39,495 bases of DNA. Origin: Gudongella sp034004165. GTDB lineage: Bacteria; Bacillota; Clostridia; Tissierellales; Tissierellaceae. Under the pieces are notes generated by a model. It worked only from the letters and a program-made list of their open reading frames with translations. It searched no databases and had not been told where the DNA came from. The DNA lies in assembly GCA_034004165.1 (NCBI GenBank), contig JAVEXI010000015.1, forward strand, positions 1 through 39,495. Reading direction: 5' to 3'. Shown one piece after another: positions 8,391 to 16,614 of the stretch (position 1 is the first letter of the stretch; the number at the start of each line of letters is the position of its first letter). Position numbers and translations under genes: made by a program.

Positions 8391-10337
8391 ATGCTGTATT
8401 ATAATAAGAAAAGCAAAATTTCATATCTATTAAAACTTATAATTTATTTCACAATCTCTATTTTTTTCCTTGAGACATCCCTAAGAATGTTTACTATGGG
8501 TCTTGGTTTAAGTCTTGGAGTACTTTATTCTGCCTTATTTGGCTCAACCTTTGCTATCCTTTTTGGCATAGTATCCTATCTAGTAAATAAAAGAACCTTT
8601 ACAGGTTTCCTAACCCTCGTTCTGAGCTTTCTATATTCATCCCAACTGGTATACTTCAAAATCTTTAGGACGTTCTACATAGCGTATTCCGCAGGTAACG
8701 CTGGAAAAGTACTTGAATTCACAGGCACTGCGTTTTATGTAACAAAAAATAACATACTATACATTCTATTCTTGTTTTTGCCCTTCTTTATATTTCTTGT
8801 TTTTAACAGAAGATTTTATTCTCAGGGTAAACCTAATTTTAGAACTGTTGTAATCGCAGTAATTATAGCCGTAATAATTCAGGCGGCTGGAGCTATTTCG
8901 GTCGCGTTTGGAGATAGAGAGATAAATTCTCCCTACAGCCTATATTTTAATATAAATCACCCAGAGATGTCAGTAGAAAACCTAGGTCTACTTACTTATA
9001 TGAGAATTGATTTGCAGAGGTCTCTCACAAAATGGGAACCCAGGGATATCCCAGAAGCAGAGCAATTAAGTAATGAACCAATCATTTACAAACCTAATAT
9101 TATGGATATAGATTTTGAGACTCTTTTAGAGACAGAGACAGACCCCGATTTATTATTAATGCACGAATATTTCAATTCCGTTTCTCCAACTAACAAAAAT
9201 GATTACACAGGTATGTTTAAAGATTACAATTTGATTTTGATAACAGCCGAGAGTTTTTCTCATTTAGCTATAGACAAGGACTTAACCCCTACTCTATACA
9301 AAATGTATAATGAAGGTTTTAAATTTACAAATTTCTATACGGCTATTTGGGGAGTCAGCACTTCTGATGGAGAGTATACTGCTATGACAGGTTTAATCCC
9401 CAAAAGTGGTGTCTGGAGTTTCAGCTATTCTCAGGACAACCTTCTTCCGTTTACAATGGGAAATCAACTTAAAAGACTTGGTTATACAACAAAAGCATAT
9501 CACAATAATTCATTTGATTACTATGACCGCGACAAGTCTCATCCAAATGCTGGCTATGATTATAAAGGTCTTGGAAATGGACTCGAAGTTACTTATACAT
9601 GGCCACAGTCAGATCTTGAAATGATGGAACTTACCATACCCGAATTTATTGAAAATGAACCATTCCACGCTTATTACATGTCAGTAAGTGGTCATATGCT
9701 CTATTCATTCGAAGAGAATTTTATTGCTAATAAAAACAAATCACTAGTGGATGATCTGGATTATCCCGAGCCAGCTAAAGCATATATGGCAACACAAATT
9801 GAACTTGACAGAGCACTTGAATATCTTATGGCACAGCTTGAAAGAAAAGGAATTGCAGAAAAGACACTAATCGCTATCAGTGCAGATCACTATCCATATG
9901 CGCTCGAGCAGGAAAGTATGAATGCACTAGCTGGTCATGAGATTGAAGAAACCTTTGAACTATATAAAAATGCTTTTATACTTTACGCAAAAGGCATGAA
10001 ACCAGTAGTGATAGATAAACCAGCTTCAAGTCTCGACATCATACCGACTATATCAAATTTGATGGGTTTAGACTTTGACTCAAGGCTTCTCATGGGCACA
10101 GACTTATTTTCCAACTCAGATCCTCTTGTTATACTCTATGACAGAAGCTTTATTTCAGACAAAGGAAGATATGATTCAAGAAATGATATCTTTGAACCTT
10201 CAAGTAGCTCCTTATTTGCAAATTCAGAAGAAGAGCAACTTTACAGAGAATTTATTTCGGATATCATTAGCGAAAAGTTTTACTTTTCATCGAAAATTCT
10301 GGAATTCGATTACTACAGAAAGATCTTCGAAAAATAG
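8391..10337 (+). CDS. LTA synthase family membrane sulfatase (phosphoglycerol transferase)
   Basis: 648 residues. The N-terminus has about five membrane segments up to residue 175, followed by an extracellular alkaline-phosphatase-type domain. Metal and catalytic residues fit LtaS: Glu287 in LILITAESFS, Thr324 in GVSTSDGEYTAMTG (the nucleophile threonine of the family), VSGHMLYS, and the late metal pair in SADHYPY near 475. LtaS polymerises glycerol phosphate from phosphatidylglycerol into lipoteichoic acid; clostridial relatives can also decorate other glycans, so the acceptor is uncertain. It is the only gene here on the plus strand between two minus blocks, with its own promoter and a shared terminator. 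Confidence 0.9.
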   Translation: MLYYNKKSKISYLLKLIIYFTISIFFLETSLRMFTMGLGLSLGVLYSALFGSTFAILFGIVSYLVNKRTFTGFLTLVLSFLYSSQLVYFKIFRTFYIAYSAGNAGKVLEFTGTAFYVTKNNILYILFLFLPFFIFLVFNRRFYSQGKPNFRTVVIAVIIAVIIQAAGAISVAFGDREINSPYSLYFNINHPEMSVENLGLLTYMRIDLQRSLTKWEPRDIPEAEQLSNEPIIYKPNIMDIDFETLLETETDPDLLLMHEYFNSVSPTNKNDYTGMFKDYNLILITAESFSHLAIDKDLTPTLYKMYNEGFKFTNFYTAIWGVSTSDGEYTAMTGLIPKSGVWSFSYSQDNLLPFTMGNQLKRLGYTTKAYHNNSFDYYDRDKSHPNAGYDYKGLGNGLEVTYTWPQSDLEMMELTIPEFIENEPFHAYYMSVSGHMLYSFEENFIANKNKSLVDDLDYPEPAKAYMATQIELDRALEYLMAQLERKGIAEKTLIAISADHYPYALEQESMNALAGHEIEETFELYKNAFILYAKGMKPVVIDKPASSLDIIPTISNLMGLDFDSRLLMGTDLFSNSDPLVILYDRSFISDKGRYDSRNDIFEPSSSSLFANSEEEQLYREFISDIISEKFYFSSKILEFDYYRKIFEK

Positions 10338-10350
10338 AATATATTATTAG

Positions 10351-10382
10351 AAATCCGGCTGACATTTAGTCAGCCGGATTTT
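10351..10382. terminator. Bidirectional rho-independent terminator
   Basis: Perfect stem AATCCGGCTGAC / GTCAGCCGGATT around a 5-base loop, with T-runs on both strands (TTTT on plus, TTTCTAATAA on minus). It ends the LtaS-like gene and, on the other strand, the small membrane gene whose stop overlaps it. Confidence 0.85.
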
Positions 10383-10650
10383 ATGCTTTGCTTTCTTTCA
10401 TATATCGTACGTTGCGATAGTACAAGACCAAATCTGTAGATACCATCAGAAAGTTAAGAACATATAGATACATGACAATATCGTTACTGTTTAATAACTT
10501 GTTAATTATACCAGATATGTATCCTATTATTATAACTATGAGGAAATACGGGCTCTTACCCTCCACAGATCTTGATTTGTAAGATCTCATAATTGAAAAC
10601 GGCCAAGCAACTCCAAAACAAAGAAGCATCAATGCTTCAAATATACTCAT
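10381..10650 (-). CDS. Small PQ-loop/SemiSWEET-like membrane protein
   Basis: 89 residues with three hydrophobic segments: EALMLLCFGVAWPFSIM, FLIVIIIGYISGIINKLL and MYLYVLNFLMVSTDLVLYY. The loop SYKSRSVEGKSPYF after WPFSIMRS resembles half of a PQ-loop repeat, the unit used by SemiSWEET sugar carriers, which act as dimers of three-helix units. Substrate and transport role are not shown. ATG follows GGGGGACTTAAA. It ends inside the bidirectional terminator and probably forms its own unit. Confidence 0.7.
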   Translation of the reverse strand: MSIFEALMLLCFGVAWPFSIMRSYKSRSVEGKSPYFLIVIIIGYISGIINKLLNSNDIVMYLYVLNFLMVSTDLVLYYRNVRYMKESKA

Positions 10651-10718
10651 TTTAAGTCCCCCATATAGATTATTTATTAACTCATTTTTAGATTGTCTTA
10701 TGAATATTTTGTCTTAAA

Positions 10719-11606
10719 TTAACCTATTGTATTCTTAAGAATGCCAATCCCCGGTATCTCACATTCAACAACATCTCCTCTTTTTAAGTAGCGAGGTGGG
10801 TTGAAGCCCATTCCCACACCAGCAGGTGTGCCAGTTGCTATAATATCTCCAGGTTCTAAAGTAATTCCATTTGAGAAATCACTAATTAATTTATCTATTC
10901 CGTTTATCATCATCTTTGTATTTGAACTTTGGCGGACCTCTCCGTTTACCCTTGAGACTACATCGACTTCCACAGGAAACGGCATTTCTGATTTATGCAG
11001 AATAATCGGCCCCATTGCAGTATACGAATCCAAACTCTTCCCGCGGTACCACTGCACGTGCTCTTTTTGTAATCTACGAGATGAAAAATCATTAAATACA
11101 GAGTAACCGAATATATAGTCCTCTGCTTCTTCAGGAGATATGCAAGTTCCTCTCTTGCCAATTATGACAGCTAGTTCTACTTCGTAATCTATATAGTCAT
11201 CGATGTTTGTCCAGCCAATCACAGAGGAATTTGTCCCTATTATTTCCAGAGTCCTCTTCCCAAAGTAAACAGGTTTCGATACAGAGTCCAGACTATCGTC
11301 TTTTAGAGCACTCTTAGACTCCTGTAAGTGATCCCGGTAGTTGACTCCAACGCATATTATGTCGTGTATTGGCCTAGTAATGGGTGCTAGTACTTCGACT
11401 TTATCTGAACTCACACCCTCAAAGTCAGGTTCTTTAAGAAACTGAGCAATTCTTGCAAGTTCAGCTTCAGAAATACCACTTACGACTTCAATCATGGTGG
11501 TGTAATCTTCGTGTTCAAGAATTTCAGATAACTCATAAATAATTCCATTTTCATCAATTATGCCTACCTTTGGTGCTCCAACAATTTTATAAGTCAAAAA
11601 TTTCAT
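10719..11606 (-). CDS. Fumarylacetoacetate hydrolase family protein
   Basis: About 295 residues. The FAH/HpaG fold is seen in CVGVNYRDHLQESK, YIDYEVELAVIIGKRG (metal-binding Glu residues), GYSVFNDFSSR, KSLDSYTAMGP and PGDIIATGTPAGVG near the C-terminus. Members act on acylpyruvates and related 2-oxo acids (hydrolysis, decarboxylation or isomerisation). The start is taken as ATG at 11604-11606 after AAGGAGGC; a frame ten codons longer includes that ribosome site. A class II aldolase lies 89 bases upstream on the same strand, so the pair may handle the same sugar- or aromatic-derived oxo-acid. Substrate undetermined. Confidence 0.92.
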   Translation of the reverse strand: MKFLTYKIVGAPKVGIIDENGIIYELSEILEHEDYTTMIEVVSGISEAELARIAQFLKEPDFEGVSSDKVEVLAPITRPIHDIICVGVNYRDHLQESKSALKDDSLDSVSKPVYFGKRTLEIIGTNSSVIGWTNIDDYIDYEVELAVIIGKRGTCISPEEAEDYIFGYSVFNDFSSRRLQKEHVQWYRGKSLDSYTAMGPIILHKSEMPFPVEVDVVSRVNGEVRQSSNTKMMINGIDKLISDFSNGITLEPGDIIATGTPAGVGMGFNPPRYLKRGDVVECEIPGIGILKNTIG

Positions 11607-11695
11607 TATGAATGCCTCCTTTATTTCTACTTCCATTGTACATCACCCATTTAGAGTAATGCAATTGAAAAAGACAACTATTTTTATTAACAAAT

Positions 11696-12361
11696 TTATA
11701 TCAAGTCATGCTCTTCCCATTTTTCCCCGTAATCTTTGAATCTCTCAACAACCCTCAACATTTCATCTTTGGGCAATATTACAGGTTCTCCAATAGATTT
11801 TGCTCTATAATATAATTCACTACAGAATTCAATCCCCTCAGCTATATTAAAAGCCTCAGATAGGCTCTTCCCACCTGAGAGCATCCCATGGTTTGCCAAT
11901 AAACATGCCTTTCTGCCTTCCATTGCCTCAAATGCATTTTTAGCAAGTGCTACAGTGCCATAAGTTGCGTATTCGGCACAGGGCACATCTACACCTGCCA
12001 GCGCTACTAGGTAATGAACAGCCGGTAAAGTTATATTTAGACATGAAATTGCAGTTGCAAATGTCGAGTGAGTGTGAATTATTGCATTTATATCATCTCT
12101 GTATTTATAAAAAATCCTGTGCATATCTCTTTCACTTGAAGGCAAAGCTTCTCCTTCAATAACTGAACCTGTATTGACATCAAGGAGCACTACCTGTTCT
12201 GGTTTAATCTCATGATAATCTATTCCACTTGGCGAAATAGCCATAATCCCAGTCTCTCTATGGAAAACGCTCAGGTTTCCTCCTGTGCCCTTAGTAAGTG
12301 ATTCTTTGCTGAGTTTTTTTCCGTATTCAACTATTTCTTCTCTGATATTCTGAAGCTTCAC
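11696..12361 (-). CDS. Class II aldolase/adducin family (L-fuculose-phosphate aldolase-like)
   Basis: 221 residues. The zinc ligands are His96 and His98 in IIHTHST and His158 in LLANHGM; the catalytic glutamate is Glu77 in PSSERDMH. GTGGNLSV near residue 26 and SPSGIDY near 44 are the phosphate-binding loops. The family performs retro-aldol cleavage of sugar phosphates such as L-fuculose-1-phosphate or L-ribulose-5-phosphate epimerisation. The start is GTG at 12359-12361 with GGGAGGTGC upstream. It sits before the FAH-family gene on the same strand, possibly co-transcribed. The true substrate cannot be told. Confidence 0.92.
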   Translation of the reverse strand: MKLQNIREEIVEYGKKLSKESLTKGTGGNLSVFHRETGIMAISPSGIDYHEIKPEQVVLLDVNTGSVIEGEALPSSERDMHRIFYKYRDDINAIIHTHSTFATAISCLNITLPAVHYLVALAGVDVPCAEYATYGTVALAKNAFEAMEGRKACLLANHGMLSGGKSLSEAFNIAEGIEFCSELYYRAKSIGEPVILPKDEMLRVVERFKDYGEKWEEHDLI

Positions 12362-12465
12362 TTAAGCACCTCCCATATAACAAAAATACCCACTGCCAAT
12401 ATCATTATATAATACAAAGGCATTTTGGGTATAGTAAAAATGGATATATGAAAGGAGAGATTATT

Positions 12466-13143
12466 ATGAAGCTGCAATACCTCGGACACTCAGCGTTTAT
12501 TCTTGAAAAAGAAAATTTCAAAGCTATATTTGACCCATTTTTGTCTGGAAACCCTAATTCAGCCATTAAACCCAATGAAATCAAAGGGCTGACGCACATA
12601 TTCATTACTCATGGCCATGGCGACCACATTGGAGATGCCATAGAACTCGCCAGAGAGAACCAAGCTCTCATAATTTCTAATGCTGAAATCGTAGATTACT
12701 TTTCAGAGCATGGCTTGAAAACCCATGGAATGAGCATTGGAGGAAGATTTAAATTTAATTTTGGAACAGTAAAAATGACGCCAGCGCTTCATGGGTCGGC
12801 AATTCCTACTAGCAAGGGCCCAAGAAATGGGGGCAATCCTGGAGGATTTGTTGTAGAAATAGAAGGTAAAAAGATCTACCATGCTGGTGATACAGGACTA
12901 ACTATGGATATGCAACTTCTGGAAGAAGAAAGCATAGACGTTGCTTTACTACCCATAGGAGGAAATTACACCATGGATATACACGATGCTGTAAGGGCTG
13001 TATCCTTTATAAAGCCTAAGGTTACCGTACCGATGCACTATGATACTTTTCCTGTAATAGAAGCTGATCCCAAAGAGTTTAAAGAAAAAAACATTTGGAG
13101 TGAAACTAAGATATTAGATATTGGAGAAACCATGGAGCTTTGA
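12466..13143 (+). CDS. UPF0173 metallo-beta-lactamase-fold hydrolase
   Basis: About 225 residues. The metallo-beta-lactamase motif is HGHGDHIGD near residue 50, with later ligands in HGSAIP, YHAGDTGLTMDM and PMHYDTFP. This arrangement is that of the UPF0173/YtkL-type metal-dependent hydrolases, whose substrate is unknown. The start is set at ATG 12466 because the AAAGGAGAG site lies between an earlier in-frame ATG (12448) and this one. The gene is transcribed toward a convergent gene of unknown function; the two stop codons are about 10 bases apart. Confidence 0.92.
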   Translation: MKLQYLGHSAFILEKENFKAIFDPFLSGNPNSAIKPNEIKGLTHIFITHGHGDHIGDAIELARENQALIISNAEIVDYFSEHGLKTHGMSIGGRFKFNFGTVKMTPALHGSAIPTSKGPRNGGNPGGFVVEIEGKKIYHAGDTGLTMDMQLLEEESIDVALLPIGGNYTMDIHDAVRAVSFIKPKVTVPMHYDTFPVIEADPKEFKEKNIWSETKILDIGETMEL

Positions 13144-13152
13144 TGATGTGAA

Positions 13153-13794
13153 TTAACTCTTCTGAAGAGAAAAAATCTTTTTAAGCTTACCTTTAGCAAA
13201 TTTAAACCTGTTACCTGAGTTTAGTTCATTATATGTATGCCCTTTGTATTGCCATTTCCTCGTGTTTCTGCAGAGTTTTTGAAATCTGCGCATAAAAATA
13301 TTCATATCTTCAACGGAGTCAAACTCCAGCTTATTCCTGCTGAGCTCTTCCATTATCTCTTTAATGTCAAGCCCAAGCTGACAATCCATAAGGAGGAGCT
13401 CGGTTATATGTTTGTGCCTTCTATAATCCAATTCAAAATAATCCCATAGGCTTTCATTAAAATCATGAAAAATCTTTGATTGTTTAAACCAAAATTCATC
13501 TTCATACATAAGCAGCTCGTTGCGCTCTGGTATATAGTATTCAGTTCCCTCTTGTAGTCTAAGTATATCCAGAAAACGATCTTCAAAGATTAAATAATCC
13601 TTAAGAAAATACCCTGCTCTCCTAGTGATAAGTTTCATTGGTAGATTTGACTGAGCCACTGAGATTTCAAGATCGCCCAAGTTTGCATCTGGCGTATTAT
13701 AGAGATTGTATATTTCAACTACCTTTTTTTCTGGTACTATCCCATAAAGATTTGTGAGAGCAATTATGTATCTTCCAAGCAAATTAGAATTCAT
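13153..13794 (-). CDS. Conserved hypothetical protein, unknown function
   Basis: 213 residues, not recognised with confidence. It is rich in charged and aromatic residues, has no signal peptide or membrane segment, and is predicted to be helical and cytoplasmic. Near the C-terminus NTRKWQYKGHTYNELNSGN resembles the NNTRMWxNKGHTPxEL tail of clostridial SEC-C/YecA-like proteins, although no SEC-C cysteine motif follows here. A C-terminal basic tail (KFAKGKLKKIFSLQKS) could contact nucleic acid. ATG follows AAAGGAGTAAAAT. A 22-bp perfect palindrome with TATAAT on both strands lies 45 bases upstream and may be its promoter/operator. Confidence 0.7.
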   Translation of the reverse strand: MNSNLLGRYIIALTNLYGIVPEKKVVEIYNLYNTPDANLGDLEISVAQSNLPMKLITRRAGYFLKDYLIFEDRFLDILRLQEGTEYYIPERNELLMYEDEFWFKQSKIFHDFNESLWDYFELDYRRHKHITELLLMDCQLGLDIKEIMEELSRNKLEFDSVEDMNIFMRRFQKLCRNTRKWQYKGHTYNELNSGNRFKFAKGKLKKIFSLQKS

Positions 13795-13838
13795 ATTTTA
13801 CTCCTTTCAATAACAAGCACAAAACACCTTAAATCTGA

Positions 13839-13860
13839 CTATGTTATAATTATAACATAG
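13839..13860. promoter_or_regulatory. Perfect 22-bp palindrome containing TATAAT
   Basis: Two halves CTATGTTATAA and TTATAACATAG with no loop. TATAAT occurs on each strand at the centre, but no convincing -35 is found. It fits a dimeric repressor operator overlapping a -10 for the hypothetical gene ending at 13794. A terminator is unlikely because no T-run follows. Confidence 0.45.
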
Positions 13861-13896
13861 ATTTTAAAATAAAGTGCGCTGCATTCTGGAATATTT

Positions 13897-13930
13897 TAAA
13901 AATAAAGCGAGGCTTTTGTGCCTCGCTTTA
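13897..13930 (-). terminator. Terminator of the sigma-54-controlled operon
   Basis: Minus strand stem AAAGCGAGGC / GCCTCGCTTT with a 6-base loop, followed by ATTTTTAAAA. It lies 15 bases past the stop of the antiporter gene. Confidence 0.85.
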
Positions 13931-13944
13931 TCCAATCCCTTTAT

Positions 13945-15417
13945 TTATTGTACTGTTGCTTCTTTTGAAGTAGCTTTATTCTTTTTCAATCTAACATCTG
14001 GTTCAGATGGTAATTTGAACAGAGGAATAAATCTATCAAGGCCAGTTAATGTCAGTAATAACATCGAACCAACAGCAATCCAAGCCATGTAATTGTGAGC
14101 AATAATTTCAAAGGCTGTAAAATTATGTAGTGGATAGACAGCCATACATACCGCAAGGTAAAATCCCATATAGCAGTGCCATGGTATCAACTGTGAACCA
14201 AACACTCCCATAGCATCAGAGAACGCTGAATTTCTAAGTCTTAGAGTATACATGTCCTCTTCACTGGCTTCTACGTTTTCATCAGTCATCTCTTTAATGA
14301 TTGGTCCTATTGTAACTATCTGAGCCATTTCATCTGCAAGCGCTGCATTTCCTATCAAACATAAAGTTCCATTCCAGAACATTAATTGTCTTACACTGTT
14401 AGAAATTCTAAGTATAAATCTTGATATAGGTTCGAAGGCGTGAATACTGCTCATTATACCTCCAAATGCACCTATCCAAAGCATCATTACTACTGACCAT
14501 TCACCTGCTGATTCAAATCCAGCCTGTACAAGTTCCAAAAACTCTCCGATTGATGTAACAGTTCCTGCTATTAATCCAAATACAAGTGCAGAAATTATTC
14601 CTAATCCAAGGCAGACCATTGTTGGAACACCTTTAAAAGCTACTGCAATTACAATAAGCATTGGTACGACCATATATATTGGTACGCCTTCACTTACCTG
14701 CTCAAGCAAAGTTACAGCAGCAGGCCTTACTTCAGCAAGTCTTTCGAAAACTTCAGCTGGGATAGAAGCTATAGCCTCGTTTGCATTCCCAACTGTAGAT
14801 GCCAATCCCATTGAAACAGCTGCAAAATAAATGACTACTCCTGAAACTAACAATAACAGTCCTGACCATACACCCTGGTGTCTTACTCTGTCTGTAACCT
14901 GTACTTTCTGTAAGCCGGAACTTACTACTGTAGTATCGGATATTAGACCAATATTATCTCCAAAACAGGAACCGCCAGCGATTGCTGCTGCTGTAAGTAT
15001 TACGTTTCCTCCAACTATGTGATTAAGCCATAAAAATACAGGCGCGCATGCTGCGAAGGTTCCCCAGGAAGTTCCTGTAGCAATTGAAAGAAGACTCGTT
15101 ACTACAAAACCAACCACAGCTACTGTCTTTGCAGTAACTCCAAGTTTAAGTGAAATAATTATTATGGAAGCCCCAACTCCTGTTGCCATAAACGACTCAG
15201 CAACTGCGTAGGCAAGCATAAGTATAAAAAATACAACTATCATTTCTTTTACTGCTTTAAAACCATTTTCCATTACTTCATCATACTTGTGTCTTTCAGT
15301 TATCATTGCTATTACAGCAGCGTAAATTGTTGCTAGTGGAGCTGCCATTACCAAGTCCATTCCTGAAATCATTAACCCAGCCAATAGAAAGATTGGCGTC
15401 AATTTAATAAAACCCAT
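13945..15417 (-). CDS. NhaC-family Na+/H+ antiporter-type transporter
   Basis: 490 residues with 11-12 membrane segments. NhaC-family motifs are ATGTSWGTFAACAPV near residue 115, GGSCFGDNIGLISDTTVVSS near 150, and NAALADEMAQ in the second half. Besides Na+/H+ exchange, family members such as MleN exchange organic anions, and many clostridial ones sit with amino-acid genes. Here it is the last gene of the sigma-54 operon, 79 bases after the ATP-NAD kinase-like gene, so import of the pathway substrate is as plausible as ion homeostasis. The C-terminus is a short charged tail. ATG follows AAAAAGGAGG. Confidence 0.9.
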   Translation of the reverse strand: MGFIKLTPIFLLAGLMISGMDLVMAAPLATIYAAVIAMITERHKYDEVMENGFKAVKEMIVVFFILMLAYAVAESFMATGVGASIIIISLKLGVTAKTVAVVGFVVTSLLSIATGTSWGTFAACAPVFLWLNHIVGGNVILTAAAIAGGSCFGDNIGLISDTTVVSSGLQKVQVTDRVRHQGVWSGLLLLVSGVVIYFAAVSMGLASTVGNANEAIASIPAEVFERLAEVRPAAVTLLEQVSEGVPIYMVVPMLIVIAVAFKGVPTMVCLGLGIISALVFGLIAGTVTSIGEFLELVQAGFESAGEWSVVMMLWIGAFGGIMSSIHAFEPISRFILRISNSVRQLMFWNGTLCLIGNAALADEMAQIVTIGPIIKEMTDENVEASEEDMYTLRLRNSAFSDAMGVFGSQLIPWHCYMGFYLAVCMAVYPLHNFTAFEIIAHNYMAWIAVGSMLLLTLTGLDRFIPLFKLPSEPDVRLKKNKATSKEATVQ

Positions 15418-15496
15418 TTGTCTGCCTCCTTTTTATTTTGCTCTCTGCAAATACCTCTACGGACAACTGCTTAAGCTGTTCACCTCCTTCGATTTT

Positions 15497-16603
15497 CTAA
15501 TCGCCGACTTTATACATCTTAGTCATCCCATAACCTGTTCTTATTCTGTAATAACCTGAAAAATAATTGTCTAGGCTTTCATCACCTGTGTAAATCATAA
15601 ATGGTTTACCTCTCATCTGAACCAGTTTTGATTCCGTGGCAATGATGATAATGTTATCTTTATGGATTCTTTTAAGTACTTCAGGGCTTATCTGCTGATT
15701 TCCTCTTCCTAGCAGATATCCCTGTCCTCCCGTTGGTGTTATTATGAGAGCTGTCATAGAATCGCCTATAATATCAAGAATTTCTCTTTCACTACAGTCT
15801 GCTCCTATAAGCTTGCGATTTTTTACGATATCAATGCCTAATAGAGTTTTCTTTAGTCCTAGTGAATCCATGACGGCTTTAGTTGTGCTTCCAGGACCGA
15901 CAATATAATATACATCTTCTTTCATGTTATCGGTTACATCTAGAGCTATAGCCATCTGCGAAGCCTTGTCTGTAAGCGGAGTAGGAGCCTTTCTATTCTG
16001 AACAAGTCCACCGAATACTGGAACTTTCAAATATCCGTATAACTTAGTAAGTACCATATCTTTTCGATAAGCTTCTTCGTCAATATCTACTACTTCTTCC
16101 TCCATAAGTTCCACTTTTTTGCCTTCGATAAATGCAGCAACAATTTTTCCTGTTGCCACAGGAGTACTGCCGTATACCGGGGAGTGAATTTTTACTCCAG
16201 AAGGTATACCTATGGAAGGTACAACTTCGCCTATTGCCTTGCATACATCCCTTGCTGTTCCATCTCCACCTGAAAAAATCAGCAATTCAATATCTTTTTC
16301 AACCATAATATGTGCTGCTGATATGGTATCAGCAGACGAGGTTTTGGAACCTGTCTCATATACAATCTCGTAATCTAGCCCCGCTTTAATACATTCGTTT
16401 TCACCCATATCACCTGAACATGTAAGAAAAGTCACTCGATCTTTAAGGTGAAGGAGCTGATTCAGGGCAGCCACTGTCTTTTGGGGGGCTTCAGCGACTG
16501 CTCCCATCTCCATTGCAAGGACAGCCATACCATCGGTACCTTTCAGCCCGACTCGGCCACCCATGCCTGCTATTGGATTAACTATCAGCCCAATTTTTAT
16601 CAT
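15497..16603 (-). CDS. ATP-NAD kinase family protein, AcoX-like
   Basis: 368 residues. The start IGLIVNPIAGMGGRVGLKGT and the motif FSGGDGTARDV near residue 120 are those of the NAD/diacylglycerol kinase superfamily; the KGTDG variant and length match the AcoX-type proteins found in catabolic operons such as acetoin utilisation. Later motifs are PSIGIPSGVKIHSPVYGS, GPGSTTKAV and ITPTGGQGYLLGRGNQQ. The exact reaction of AcoX-type proteins is not settled; phosphorylation of NAD or of a small metabolite is possible. It lies 11 bases after the P-protein beta-like gene and is clearly in the same operon. A housekeeping NAD kinase is usually a shorter protein, so this is probably a dedicated enzyme. 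Confidence 0.88.
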   Translation of the reverse strand: MIKIGLIVNPIAGMGGRVGLKGTDGMAVLAMEMGAVAEAPQKTVAALNQLLHLKDRVTFLTCSGDMGENECIKAGLDYEIVYETGSKTSSADTISAAHIMVEKDIELLIFSGGDGTARDVCKAIGEVVPSIGIPSGVKIHSPVYGSTPVATGKIVAAFIEGKKVELMEEEVVDIDEEAYRKDMVLTKLYGYLKVPVFGGLVQNRKAPTPLTDKASQMAIALDVTDNMKEDVYYIVGPGSTTKAVMDSLGLKKTLLGIDIVKNRKLIGADCSEREILDIIGDSMTALIITPTGGQGYLLGRGNQQISPEVLKRIHKDNIIIIATESKLVQMRGKPFMIYTGDESLDNYFSGYYRIRTGYGMTKMYKVGD

Positions 16604-16614
16604 ACTGACACCTA

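Noticed and set aside
10719..12361. FAH-family hydrolase and class II aldolase as part of the P-protein operon
   Set aside because: They are separated from it by a plus-strand gene, another unit and the operon terminator at 13897-13930.
12401..12434. TATAAT and GGGTAT upstream of the UPF0173 gene as its promoter
   Set aside because: No acceptable -35 at 16-18 bases for either; the GGGTAT lacks the ATARTG context of the three shared motifs, so no promoter was called.
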